Positions 16,714 through 25,936 of a stretch of DNA of 64,000 nucleotides are shown here, piece after piece (position 1 is the first letter of the stretch; each line of letters begins with the position of its first letter). The notes beneath the pieces were generated by a model. The model saw nothing but the letters and a program-made list of their open reading frames with translations. It was not told the DNA's origin and did not search any database. Source of the stretch: Phyllobacterium zundukense (GTDB taxonomy: Bacteria; Pseudomonadota; Alphaproteobacteria; Rhizobiales; Rhizobiaceae); assembly GCF_002764115.1 (NCBI RefSeq), contig NZ_CP017943.1, positions 248,001-312,000 on the forward strand, in the 5' to 3' direction. The translations under genes were made by a program, and so were the position numbers.

Positions 16714-18687
16714 ATGCAGACTGGGCGTGCCAAAAGAAGGGAGAGCGATCTGCCGGGAGGTTTGTCGCGCAAACTCATGTCTTTGCATTCGGAACACATT
16801 CGCGAGATCGAAGCTGTCAGTCTGGGGGGCATCAGCAATCGGGATGAGACCGTTGTGCAATCATGGCTGCGCTGTATCACGCAGCACAAGCTCGATCCGG
16901 CGCAAAGTTGTGAAGCCTATATTGTTCCGGACATCCAGCTGCGGGAGCACCGCCAGCAATCCGAACAGTTGATCGCAATCGCGCGGTCGGGGCTCGAGAA
17001 CCTTTTTCGTCACGTCGCCGGCCAAAATTATGTGCTCCTGCTCTCTGACCGGCAGGGCGTGACAGTCGAGTTTTTAGGCGACCCGCTGTTTGACAACAAC
17101 TTGCGCAAGTCGGGTCTTTATCTAGGCTCCGAATGGTCGGAAGAACGCGCCGGAACATGCGCGGTTGGTTCGTGCCTAGAGACCGGTGAGGCTTTGACCA
17201 TCCACCAAACGGATCATTTCGACAACACCCATACGCCGCTAACGTGCACTGCCGCTCCTATATACGATGCACAGGGCGAGTTGTCGGCAGTGTTGGATAT
17301 CTCGCTTCTACGGTCTCCTCAGATAAAGGCCAGCCAGAACCTCGCGCTCCATCTTGTGACGGCGACTGCCAGGCGGATCGAACTTGCCAATCTTATGGCA
17401 CAAACCCGCAACGAATGGGTTTTGCGCTTTTCCCGCTCTCCGGAATTTCTTGATGTCGATCCTGAGGCTGCGGTGTCGATCGACGGGCGAGGGCGCATTA
17501 TTGGCGTGACGCATGACGGAGCAAAGATATTGGCGCGGGCGTCCGGTCTCGATTGGCGTCAGCCCGATAGTTTGATTGGACAGCCTGTTTCGCGTTTCTT
17601 CGACATGGATGTTGATGATCTGGGTGATCTTACCCGTACGCGTCCATCAGAGGACAGACTGGTATTTGCTCGCGACGGCAACATCCTGTTTGCGCATGCG
17701 ATCGAGCCAAATTACAGGTATCGCGGCCCACAGGCGATACCGGAAAAAATACCGGCCTCGCTGCGACGCTTAAGTGGCGGCGATCCGCAACTGGCCGCCC
17801 TGCAGGCAAAGGCCGCCAAACTCGCTGACAAATCGCTGCCGATTTTGATCCAGGGCGAGACCGGAACGGGCAAGGAGTACCTCGCGCGCGCAATCCACGA
17901 CAGCGGCGGTGCGAAGGGTCGCTTCATCGCGGTAAACTGCGCGGCCATGCCCGAACAACTTATCGAGAGCGAACTGTTCGGTTATGTTCCTGGATCATTT
18001 ACCGGAGCACTGGCAAAAGGCCGCAAGGGCCTTATCGAAGAAGCGGATGACGGGACGCTCTTCCTGGACGAGATTGGTGATATGCCTTTGGGATTGCAGA
18101 GCCGCCTGCTGCGGGCATTGGCCGAGCGCGAGGTTCTGCCACTTGGTGCTTCCCGACCGAAGCCGGTGAATATTCGTGTTCTGTCCGCTTCCCACCGCAA
18201 CCTGGCCGAGCTTGTCGCGCAAGGAAGATTTCGCGAGGATCTGTTCTACAGGCTGAACGCGGCTACCCTGTCACTGCCTGCGTTGCGAGACCGCAGCGAC
18301 TTCGAGTGGTTGCTGGATGAGGTGCTCAAGAAATGCAAGTCGAGCGCCGGGATTAGCCCCAAGCTTGGTGCAGAAGCAAGATTGCTGCTCAAACGGTACA
18401 CTTGGCCCGGTAATGTCCGCGAACTCTTTAACGTCCTTGATGTTGCTTCCGCGCTTTGCGAAAACGGCGTCATTGAGCCTGTTGATCTACCCGACCACTT
18501 TCATCGTCCCGCGTTCAAACCTTTATCCAATTCAACATTGTCATCTGGCGATGGCCTGTCTTTACGCCTTACGGAGGCTCTTGCATCCTCAGGTGGAAAC
18601 ATTTCGGCGGCCGCTCGTTTGCTCGGCGTTGACCGGTCCACGGTGCATAGACAGTTGCGACGGCTTCGGCAAAAACCAGCCCACTAA
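16714..18687 (+). CDS. acoR: Sigma-54-dependent activator, AcoR-like (GAF, AAA+, Fis HTH)
   Basis: A 657-residue enhancer-binding protein. A GAF-type sensor covers about 80-205 and a linker about 206-345. The AAA+ domain has Walker A GETGTGKE (381-388), the sigma-54 loop GSFTGA (427-432) and Walker B DGTLFLDE (446-453). A Fis-type helix-turn-helix lies at the C-terminus (GGNISAAARLLGVDRSTVHR). The loop reads GSFTGA, not the usual GAFTGA. I start at ATG 16714; a TTG at 16684 would add ten residues. The domain order is that of AcoR, the acetoin-catabolism activator. A strong -24/-12 promoter ahead of the downstream dehydrogenase operon fits it as the target. Confidence 0.88.
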   Translation: MQTGRAKRRESDLPGGLSRKLMSLHSEHIREIEAVSLGGISNRDETVVQSWLRCITQHKLDPAQSCEAYIVPDIQLREHRQQSEQLIAIARSGLENLFRHVAGQNYVLLLSDRQGVTVEFLGDPLFDNNLRKSGLYLGSEWSEERAGTCAVGSCLETGEALTIHQTDHFDNTHTPLTCTAAPIYDAQGELSAVLDISLLRSPQIKASQNLALHLVTATARRIELANLMAQTRNEWVLRFSRSPEFLDVDPEAAVSIDGRGRIIGVTHDGAKILARASGLDWRQPDSLIGQPVSRFFDMDVDDLGDLTRTRPSEDRLVFARDGNILFAHAIEPNYRYRGPQAIPEKIPASLRRLSGGDPQLAALQAKAAKLADKSLPILIQGETGTGKEYLARAIHDSGGAKGRFIAVNCAAMPEQLIESELFGYVPGSFTGALAKGRKGLIEEADDGTLFLDEIGDMPLGLQSRLLRALAEREVLPLGASRPKPVNIRVLSASHRNLAELVAQGRFREDLFYRLNAATLSLPALRDRSDFEWLLDEVLKKCKSSAGISPKLGAEARLLLKRYTWPGNVRELFNVLDVASALCENGVIEPVDLPDHFHRPAFKPLSNSTLSSGDGLSLRLTEALASSGGNISAAARLLGVDRSTVHRQLRRLRQKPAH

Positions 18688-19187
18688 CTATTGTACTTGA
18701 ACCCCAGAATTTTGAACGCCATCAAAAATGTGCGATTGCTGTACGCTGGTCTGACGGGCGAATTGTTGTCAATTCGCGTCTCGTCCGAGCGCGGAATGCG
18801 ATGACACACTGGCGCGTGAAGGCCGAAGTTCCCGTGGCAATTTTCTTCCTCGCGCGCAAACGCTCCGTTGAGTGTTTTTGTGCCAAGCAATCCGCAAGCG
18901 ACAGCGATCTCAGTGAAATTCAAATCCGTTTCGAGCAGCAACCGTTTTGCTCTGCGAACCCTTAAGCGATCCCGCACTCTTAACGGTGATTTGCCCAGTT
19001 CCTCCTTGAATATCCTCTCCATCTGCCGACACGTGATTCCAATGCGCTGCGACACCTCAAACATGCTGATGGGTTCTTCCATCGTTGCCTCGAACACACG
19101 CAGTGCTTGTTTGATAGCCCTGGTTTTTGGAAAAGCACAGTGTTGCAACTGTTGCAAAATGGGGTGCGCCACCTGTTGTACTGCCAC
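18684..19187 (-). pseudogene. Truncated AraC/GlxA-type regulator
   Basis: The minus strand holds a double helix-turn-helix of AraC type (ALRVFEATMEEPISMFEVSQ, then ITCRQMERIFKEELGKSPL and RAKRLLLETDLNFTEIAVAC) like the C-terminal domain of GlxA-family regulators. The roughly 200-residue N-terminal DJ-1-like domain is missing. The second helix region degenerates after GLLGTKTLNGAF, and the following 60 residues look like a shifted frame. It is probably dead. Its 3' end overlaps the end of the sigma-54 activator gene by 4 bp. Confidence 0.75.
19143..19157. promoter_or_regulatory. Candidate enhancer: paired TTGCAA sites
   Basis: TTGCAA-CTG-TTGCAA lies about 110 bp upstream of the -24/-12 promoter, a usual distance for enhancer sites of sigma-54 activators. 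It falls inside the broken AraC gene. Assignment to the AcoR-like protein is inferred. Confidence 0.35.
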
Positions 19188-19264
19188 AGCTTAGACACCC
19201 GCCCAAGGCGTAACCTGCCGCGATTTATATAATTAGAACAATTACATAACGCCATACCGCGTGC

Positions 19265-19280
19265 TTGGCATAGTTCTTGC
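19265..19280 (+). promoter_or_regulatory. Sigma-54 (-24/-12) promoter
   Basis: TTGGCATAGTTCTTGC carries the invariant GG and GC with exactly 10 bp between them, matching TGGCAC-N5-TTGC closely. It lies about 105 bp upstream of the butanediol dehydrogenase start and downstream of a sigma-54 activator gene, which supports a regulator-target pair. Confidence 0.75.
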
Positions 19281-19383
19281 GATCGTAGCATTGCCAATTG
19301 TCGAGCAGCGATTGGACGACCACGGGAAGACGAATGAATGCAACAGCCCCGTTTGGCGATGATGCCGGGGCCGGGAGGAATGA

Positions 19384-20460
19384 ATGAAAGCATTGCGTTT
19401 CCATGCGGCGAAGGATTTGCGTCTCGAAGAGATCGCTAAACCAACGTCGAATCCACCAAGTGGACAAGTTCTCATCCGCAATACGTTTGTCGGTATCTGC
19501 GGCACTGATCTGCATGAATATGTGTCGGGCCCAATTTTCATTCCGGTTGAACCGCATCCCTTCACCGGGACCAGCGGCCCACAGGTGCTCGGCCACGAAT
19601 TTGGCGGAGTTGTTGAGGCGGTGGGTGAGGGCGTCACATCAGTCAAGCCGGGAGACCGCGTGTCCGTGCAGCCGCTGATCATGCCCCGCTCTGGCGATTA
19701 TTTTGCCGATCGGGGCCTGTTCCACCTCAGCACAGATCTCGCACTTGCAGGTTTGAGCTGGCAGTCAGGCGGCATGGCGGAATACGCTCTGCTCAACGAA
19801 TACAATGTTCAGAATATCCCCGATGAAATGACCGATGAGGAAGCGGCTCTCGTTGAGCCGTCAGCAGTCGCGGTCTATGCCTGTGACCGCGGCGGTGTGG
19901 CCGCTGGAAGCAGCGTATTGGTTACTGGAGCTGGACCCATCGGTGTGCTGACGCTGCTGGCGGCCCGCGCGGCAGGCGCAGCACAGCTTTTCTTGTCGGA
20001 CATCAACGATACGCGGCTTCACCTCGCAAGGACCATTTTGCCCGATGTCGTTACAATCAACCCCGTGCGCGAAACGGTTGGCGACGTCGTACGCTCCAAG
20101 ACAGAAGGTGGCGTCGGCTGTGATGTAGCAATCGAGTGCGTTGGCAATGAACATGCGTTAAAAGCCTGCACCGATGCCGTGCGCAAACAAGGGGTCGTCG
20201 TACAGACGGGACTGCATCCCCACGAGAACCCGCTCGATTGGTTTCAAGTCACGTTCAAGGACATCGACCTTCGCGGATCCTGGGCTTATCCCACCCATTA
20301 TTGGCCCCGTGTGATCCGGTTGATTGGTTCTGGGCTTTTGCCCGCCAACAAGGTCATCACCAAACGCATCACCCTTAATGAAGCTGTGGCGGAAGGCTTT
20401 GAAACCCTGCTTGATCCCGCGGGCAAGCATCTGAAGATTCTGATCGACATGACTGCATAG
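19384..20460 (+). CDS. Zinc-dependent alcohol dehydrogenase, 2,3-butanediol dehydrogenase-like
   Basis: A 358-residue MDR dehydrogenase. GICGTDLHEY holds the catalytic Zn Cys and LGHEFGGVV the Zn His/Glu; the NAD-binding Rossmann fold is at VLVTGAGPIGVLTLLAAR with an acidic residue (SDIND) after it, favouring NAD. The structural-zinc Cys cluster is absent, as in (R,R)-butanediol dehydrogenases, which interconvert 2,3-butanediol and acetoin. The ATG at 19384 follows GGGAGGA. It is the first gene after a sigma-54 promoter, and the flavin monooxygenase follows 68 bp later. Sorbitol or other polyol dehydrogenase activity is an alternative. Confidence 0.87.
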   Translation: MKALRFHAAKDLRLEEIAKPTSNPPSGQVLIRNTFVGICGTDLHEYVSGPIFIPVEPHPFTGTSGPQVLGHEFGGVVEAVGEGVTSVKPGDRVSVQPLIMPRSGDYFADRGLFHLSTDLALAGLSWQSGGMAEYALLNEYNVQNIPDEMTDEEAALVEPSAVAVYACDRGGVAAGSSVLVTGAGPIGVLTLLAARAAGAAQLFLSDINDTRLHLARTILPDVVTINPVRETVGDVVRSKTEGGVGCDVAIECVGNEHALKACTDAVRKQGVVVQTGLHPHENPLDWFQVTFKDIDLRGSWAYPTHYWPRVIRLIGSGLLPANKVITKRITLNEAVAEGFETLLDPAGKHLKILIDMTA

Positions 20461-20528
20461 CCGGGATTGCGGAAGAGGAGCCTGCACCCCGATCAACGAT
20501 TGACATGCAAGCAGATGGAGGAGATTTC

Positions 20529-22331
20529 ATGCTTGACGACAGCCCCCACCAGAAAGTTGAGACCGTCCTTGGCAAGCTCGAAAGAGCCTTTGCTAATAAT
20601 GATGTCGATGCGGCTGCTAATCTGTTTCAGGACGATTGTTACTGGCGCGATCTTGTAACGTTCACCTGGAACATTAAGACGCTCGAAGGACACAACCAGA
20701 TCAGGGACATGCTCTCCGATCAGCTTGTGCATATCAAACCGCGAGACCTGCGGCAGGACTTGAAGGAAGTCGCCACCGAGGACGACGGTGTCGTCCAGGG
20801 TTGGATCGAGTTCGAGACAGATGCCGCCAGGGGCTATGGCCACATCCGCCTGAAGAACGGCCGGATCTGGTCATTATTGACGACAATGTCGGAACTCAAA
20901 GGACACGAGGAACCCAAAGGTTTCTTGCGCCCCCTCGGCGCACAACATGGCAGCAAGCCAAATCGCAAGACCTGGAAGGAGAAGCGCGAAACAGAGGCTG
21001 CCGAACTTGGCTATTCGGACCAGCCTTATTGCGTCATCATTGGCGGCGGGCAGGGCGGTATTGCGCTTGGTGCCCGCCTGCGCCAGCTTGGGGTGCCGAC
21101 GATCATCGTCGAGAAGAATGAACGCCCCGGCGACAGCTGGCGAAAGCGTTACAAGTCGCTCTGCCTCCATGATCCGGTCTGGTACGATCATCTCCCCTAT
21201 ATCCCGTTTCCGGACAACTGGCCGGTCTTTGCGCCGAAGGACAAGATCGGGGATTGGCTGGAGATGTACACAAAGGTCATGGAGCTGAATTACTGGAGTT
21301 CTACGGTCTGCAAATCCGCCAAGTTCGACGAAGTCAGTGGCGAATGGACGGTTGTCGTCGAGCGCGAAGGCGAGGAAATTGTGCTGCGACCAAAACAGCT
21401 GGTGTTGGCGACAGGCATGTCCGGCAAGGTCAATTGGCCGAAGTTCAAGGGGATCGATGTGTTCAAGGGCGAACAACAGCATTCATCCCAGCATCCGGGG
21501 CCAGAAGCTTATACGGGCAAAAAGGTTGTGGTTGTTGGATCCAATAACTCGGCCCACGATATCTGCGCGGCGCTGTGGGAAGTCGGGGCTGACGTGACCA
21601 TGCTGCAGCGCTCATCGACACATATTGTCAAATCAGATTCGCTGATGGAAATCGGCCTTGGTGATCTTTATTCCGAACGCGCCGTGGCCAGCGGAATGAC
21701 GACACGCAAAGCCGATCTCATCTTCGCGTCGCTGCCTTATCGCATCATGCATGAGTTCCAGATCCCAATCTACAACAAGATCCGCGAAAAGGACGCCGAT
21801 TTCTACAGGCGACTGGAGAAAGCAGGTTTCATGCTTGATTTCGGCGATGATGATTCTGGCCTGTTCATGAAGTATCTGCGCCGTGGTTCGGGCTACTATA
21901 TTGACGTCGGCGCCTGCGACCTCGTCGCCGATGGCAAGATCAAGCTCATTAGCGGTGCAAATGTCCGCGAACTTAATGAGAATGGGATCGTGCTGGAAGA
22001 CGGACGTGAACTCGAGGCTGATCTGATTGTTTACGCAACGGGCTATGGTTCAATGAACGGCTGGGCGGCCGATCTGATCTCGAAAGAGGTTGCTGACAAG
22101 GTCGGCAAATGCTGGGGACTTGGCTCCAGTACCACAAAGGATCCTGGACCCTGGGAAGGCGAGCAGCGCAATATGTGGAAACCCACACAACAGGAGGCGC
22201 TGTGGTTCCACGGTGGCAACTTGCATCAATCGCGTCACTACTCGCAATACCTATCCCTCCAACTGAAGGCCCGCATGGAGGGTATCGAAACGCCTGTCTA
22301 CGGCCTTCAAGAAGTGCATCATCTTTCCTGA
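20529..22331 (+). CDS. Flavin-dependent monooxygenase with N-terminal SnoaL/NTF2-like domain
   Basis: A 600-residue two-part flavoprotein. Residues about 5-130 look like an NTF2/SnoaL-like fold (CYWRDLVTFTWNIKTLEGHN and an acidic, aromatic pocket). From about residue 165 an FAD Rossmann motif (IIGGGQGGIALGARLRQLG) and a second NADPH-type motif (VVVGSNNSAHDICAALWE) follow, in the style of FMO/Baeyer-Villiger enzymes, then the ATGY motif (IVYATGYGSMN). I choose ATG 20529, directly after GGAGGAG, over ATG 20505. It shares the sigma-54 operon with the dehydrogenase, so it may oxidise the ketone that enzyme makes. The substrate is unknown. Confidence 0.88.
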   Translation: MLDDSPHQKVETVLGKLERAFANNDVDAAANLFQDDCYWRDLVTFTWNIKTLEGHNQIRDMLSDQLVHIKPRDLRQDLKEVATEDDGVVQGWIEFETDAARGYGHIRLKNGRIWSLLTTMSELKGHEEPKGFLRPLGAQHGSKPNRKTWKEKRETEAAELGYSDQPYCVIIGGGQGGIALGARLRQLGVPTIIVEKNERPGDSWRKRYKSLCLHDPVWYDHLPYIPFPDNWPVFAPKDKIGDWLEMYTKVMELNYWSSTVCKSAKFDEVSGEWTVVVEREGEEIVLRPKQLVLATGMSGKVNWPKFKGIDVFKGEQQHSSQHPGPEAYTGKKVVVVGSNNSAHDICAALWEVGADVTMLQRSSTHIVKSDSLMEIGLGDLYSERAVASGMTTRKADLIFASLPYRIMHEFQIPIYNKIREKDADFYRRLEKAGFMLDFGDDDSGLFMKYLRRGSGYYIDVGACDLVADGKIKLISGANVRELNENGIVLEDGRELEADLIVYATGYGSMNGWAADLISKEVADKVGKCWGLGSSTTKDPGPWEGEQRNMWKPTQQEALWFHGGNLHQSRHYSQYLSLQLKARMEGIETPVYGLQEVHHLS

Positions 22332-22349
22332 CCCAAGACTTAAACGTGG

Positions 22350-22377
22350 TCCCGTGGCAACTGCGTGTGCCACGGGA
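22350..22377 (+). terminator. Strong hairpin after the monooxygenase
   Basis: TCCCGTGGCA, 8-nt loop, TGCCACGGGA: a 10-bp perfect stem 19 bp after the stop. No T-run follows, so termination or mRNA 3'-end protection are both possible. Confidence 0.55.
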
Positions 22378-22866
22378 AAGGATTTCCAACGGCGATTTTA
22401 GCGGTATGGGCCTATTCATTCGATTGTTCATCAAGACGGGGTTCAGAACAAGAACTGTTTCCCCAGACCCGCTCTCTCCCCTTTGCAATCCGGCCCAGGT
22501 GGCAGTTATGTTCTAAGATAACTGTGTAAGCCGGTTCTGGTATGCAGGCAAAGATGCTCTCGCTTGAAAAGGCCTGCCTCTGGTGGTTGTCTCAAGGCAA
22601 AACCTTCCCGAAATCGCTTCGCTTGAGGGTAAAGCGTCACCTAAGTCGAGCATTACCTTGCGACTGCGTTTGTCTCACTTGAGGCAAGAACAACCAAGGA
22701 GGTCGCATGCGTCAGCCCTTGAATTGGCCGTTTCCTGCACGACTGCCACGGCGGCAAGAGAGAATGTTGATCAGCACGCGGCGCGTGGTTCAGCCCCGGG
22801 GTTTCACTGCTATACCGGTCACTTCTTGTGGAGATCAACACGTGAATAGTGTCAAGCGAAGCGCGA
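22378..22866. other. Gene-free interval
   Basis: About 490 bp with short overlapping frames only. I see no domain, repeat or RNA gene that I can support. Confidence 0.4.
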
Positions 22867-24272
22867 TTATTTACTACGCACCGAATTCGCCATTGCTGCC
22901 GCCAACCGCTTTACACCAAGTTCGAGGCTCTCGACGGGTTGATCGAATGCCAAGCGTAGGTGGTGGAGCACGCTGCGGGTAGGCGATAGAAGATCACCGT
23001 CGGTACACAGGACACCTTGCCTCAACGCTAGCTGCTGAAAAGCAGCTGTGTTTACACCTCCCACATCGACCCAAAGGAAGGCACCGCCGCCTGGCCGCAC
23101 AAAAGTCCAGTCTGGTATGTGTTGGCGCAGCAACTTTGACATGACATCTCGTGCGGATCGGAGATGTGCCACTCTTGCTCGGATCAAGGAATCAATAGTG
23201 CTGCCGGCGCTGACGAGTCTGCAGCTGTCTTGATCGTAACGTAACGGCCTACTTCTCGAGGGGGAACACGAAGCCAGCCAACGCGAAGCCCGGCCCAGAG
23301 GGTCTTGCTGAACGAACCGACCGTGACCACGCGATCCTTTCTGCTCCAAGATGCCAGGGGCGGTGGCGGTTCCTTGTCGAACCACAATTCGCTTAGGGTG
23401 TCATCCTCAAGCACCGTTAGGCCCGTCTCGTCAGCAATCTCAGCTAACTCTGCGCGCACATCGGAGGTGTAGACCACTCCCGTTGGATTTTGGTGGTTGG
23501 GAGTTACATGGAGCAGACGGGGCGATATCGAGAGGACCATATGCCTCGTTACACTTGGGCTCAAGCCAAAGCGTCCCAATGGTGCCCCCACGAGGCGCGC
23601 TCCAGCGAGCGAATAGGCGTCGATTGCACCGTGGTATGTTGGATCTTCGATCAAGACCCGATCACCACGGGATAGCTCCGCCGCGGCTACCAGGCTAATG
23701 GCCTGCTGCGCACCCGTCGTAATGATTATTTGCTCAGGTGTTGTAGGGAGCCCGGCATTGTCGTAGCGGCTCGCGATCAGCATTCGAAGCTGGGGCAGGC
23801 CCTGGGGATGGTAATCCCTCTCTGCGAGCAGGAAAGCTGCCTGATCAGCGATGATCTGAGCGAAAGCCGTTGGAGCTTCAGGCGCAATTATGGACAAGTC
23901 AACTGTTCCTGATGATGCCTTTTGGCCCCCGGGTGCCAGTCGCGAGGCTGCGCGCACGTCCCTGGACAAAGAAACCTTCGCGCCAGGGGCGCCAGCGACC
24001 CGCGTCCCACTACCCTTTCGTCCCACGACTATGCCACTTTCTTTCAAATGCAGGAACGCTCGCAAGACGGTGGTTCGACTGATACCAAGCCCTGCAGCGA
24101 GCTCTCGCTCCGAAGGCAATCGGTCGCCAGGAATCATCTCCTTCCGCACCACGCAAGCCTCAATGGCGCCGGCGAGACTCTTGTAAAGTGGCTCACCGGG
24201 TCTGCTCCAGTCGCCAAGAAAAGACAACACTCGCACCAGTCCTTCAGAACGCACCACGATCCCTCCATCCAT
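22867..24272 (-). pseudogene. Frameshifted MocR-type regulator (GntR HTH plus aminotransferase domain)
   Basis: Two overlapping minus-strand frames together make one MocR protein. Frame one (24272 to about 23210) has the winged helix (GDRLPSERELAAGLGISRTT), the aminotransferase domain with TPNHQNPTG, and the PLP lysine in VGSFSKTLWAGLRVGW. It breaks after YVTIKTAADSSAP. The other frame then continues with GSTIDSLIRARVAHLRSARD through to the end (WTFVRPGGGAFLWVDVGG). A single-base change in roughly 23205-23235 explains this. It is either a real pseudogene or a sequencing error. It is divergent from the dehydratase gene, its likely target. Confidence 0.8.
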
Positions 24273-24410
24273 TACTAAGAACTGCACGCTCAAAAATGGC
24301 ATCCATCTGCAGAAGCCGATGATACCACTTTCTTAAAAACTGGACTCTTTCAACGCAAGGGCTCTCTGACATGGTGTCCAGCGCGAACTTCTTAAAGAAA
24401 GGACCGAACG

Positions 24411-25400
24411 GTGACTGAAGCTCAAGCTCTTGCGGTAAGTGACATTCCCGCCCTCGTGGAAACTGCACATACCCGGGTCGCCGGCCATATTCACCGCACC
24501 CCTCTACAACGGTCCACCTACTTCAGCAGCCGTACTGGAGCGAACGTTTTCTTCAAGCTTGAACAGCTTCAGGTTTCTGGTTCCTTCAAGGCGCGCGGGG
24601 CCGTGAACAAGATCGCCTCGTTGTCAGAAGCCGAGCGTGCCAGGGGGATTGTCGCTGCTTCTACAGGCAACCATGGCGCTGCTGTAGCACATGCTGCGAA
24701 TGCGTTCGGAGCAAAAAGCCTAATCTTCATGCCGGAGAACGCCTCGTCCGTTAAGATAGATGCAGTCCGCGGACTTGGTGCAGAGGTTCGCTTCTACTCG
24801 AAAGACAGCGGACAAACCGAAATCCACGCCCGCGCTTTCGCGAATGAGCGCGGTCTCACGTTCGCTTCCCCCTATAATGACCCGGCAATTATTGGCGGGC
24901 AGGGGACGATCGGCAAGGAGTTGATGGAACAGATTGGCCAGGTCGACGAGTTATTCCTGTCGGTCGGAGGCGGCGGACTGCTCAGCGGCATTGCCGGATA
25001 CCTGAAGGGAATTGGTCAGACACTTCGGGTCTGCGCATGCTCCCCACAAGCCGATCATGCGATGTATGCATCAATCCAGGCTGGCAAGGTTGTGGTTTTC
25101 GAGGCTGATCCAACGATTGCTGACGGATGCGCCGGGGGCATGGAAGAGGATGCCATCACCCTTCCATTGGTCACTCGGCTCGTTGACGAATGGCATCTCC
25201 TTTCGGAGGAGGCCACGAAGGCCGCGATGCGGCTGTACATCGAGAACGACAACCATCTTCTGGAAGGGTCAGCAGGACTTGCCATCGCTGCTCTGCTCGA
25301 AGCCGCAGAGCATGATCCTGCACGCTTCGAGGGCAAGACAGTTGTTCTCGTCATTTGCGGATCCCGCATCAGTCCAAAGACGCTGAAAAGTCTTCTTTGA
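24411..25400 (+). CDS. Threonine/serine dehydratase-family PLP enzyme (EutB-like)
   Basis: A 329-residue fold-type II PLP enzyme. FKLEQLQVSGSFKARGA carries the Schiff-base Lys, STGNHGAAVA binds substrate, and SVGGGGLLSGIAGYLKG is the Gly-rich phosphate loop. There is no C-terminal ACT domain, so it is the catabolic, not the feedback-regulated biosynthetic type. The start is GTG 24411 after AAAGGA. A MocR regulator next to a stand-alone dehydratase recalls hydroxyectoine utilisation (EutB), but the other ectoine genes are not in view. The reaction is deamination of a hydroxy amino acid to a 2-oxo acid. The substrate is uncertain. Confidence 0.85.
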   Translation: MTEAQALAVSDIPALVETAHTRVAGHIHRTPLQRSTYFSSRTGANVFFKLEQLQVSGSFKARGAVNKIASLSEAERARGIVAASTGNHGAAVAHAANAFGAKSLIFMPENASSVKIDAVRGLGAEVRFYSKDSGQTEIHARAFANERGLTFASPYNDPAIIGGQGTIGKELMEQIGQVDELFLSVGGGGLLSGIAGYLKGIGQTLRVCACSPQADHAMYASIQAGKVVVFEADPTIADGCAGGMEEDAITLPLVTRLVDEWHLLSEEATKAAMRLYIENDNHLLEGSAGLAIAALLEAAEHDPARFEGKTVVLVICGSRISPKTLKSLL

Positions 25401-25758
25401 TCACCGCTGTTGAGTGCACGGACATCGGGCGCGTCATCGGGCCCGTTTGCCGATGGTGCTTTCATCTTCGACCAGCTCATTCTCACGCCGCCAGCCTCGG
25501 GATGCAGCGCTCGACCAATCGCAGGAATCGTTGGTTGTGAGCCACCAGTATGCTGCGACACTAACTTGCTTAGCGCGTGATTTGGGTTGGTCGGCGTGCA
25601 CATGTCTGCCGGCTAAGTGACTTTACAGTAGCCCTTCGACTTTCAGTGCTTTTTGCACAGATGTGCGGTAGCGATGCGACCGAGAAGCGCTTGCAGGCTC
25701 GCAAAGCGAGTAAGAGGATCGTTTGCCGAGCCCATTGCTTCTCCGAGGCGATCTTCGT
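25401..25758. other. Gene-free interval with one dispersed repeat copy
   Basis: No gene is supported. Positions 25512-25546 match 34246-34280 at 31 of 35 bases. On the minus strand this copy encodes HNQRFLRLVER with an open frame, so the repeat may be a piece of a mobile-element gene. Confidence 0.4.
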
Positions 25759-25779
25759 TTGTGGAGCCAGGCTCCACAA
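25759..25779. promoter_or_regulatory. 21-bp palindrome upstream of the MFS gene
   Basis: TTGTGGAGCC, A, GGCTCCACAA is a perfect dyad with a one-base centre. It directly abuts and partly overlaps the conserved element shared with the ABC operon. It could be an operator, or with its strong stem a hairpin at a transcript end. Confidence 0.45.
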
Positions 25780-25817
25780 TGTCATCAAAATGAAATAAAA
25801 CACCGTTAAAGGCTGCC
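25772..25817 (+). promoter_or_regulatory. Conserved regulon element, copy 1 (upstream of MFS transporter)
   Basis: This 46-bp stretch aligns with 28091-28135 with only about ten differences. The core contains TCATCAAAATGA (TCAT/ATGA arms) followed by AATAAAACACCGTTAAAG. An RpiR regulator gene lies between the two copies, so both are candidate RpiR operators. The copy is 120 bp upstream of the MFS start. Confidence 0.6.
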
Positions 25818-25936
25818 GCTAACACAGAGCATCGGGAGGCACGGGAGCTCTCCGTTCAATCGAACTCCATTGACTCTGGATCAGCAACTCGCAAATCGGC
25901 CAGGCGGCCGACTGCGCCAACGTTCTTCTGGAGACA

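Noticed and set aside
22583..22982. Overlapping short plus-strand ORFs in the gap after the monooxygenase
   Set aside because: Low-complexity translations, no ribosome sites, and several frames compete equally.
24303..24410. Possible MocR operator made of CTGGAC/GTCCAG and ACCACTT/CTTCTTAAA words
   Set aside because: The words are short and unevenly spaced. Unlike 36990-37060, no extended dyad could be defined.
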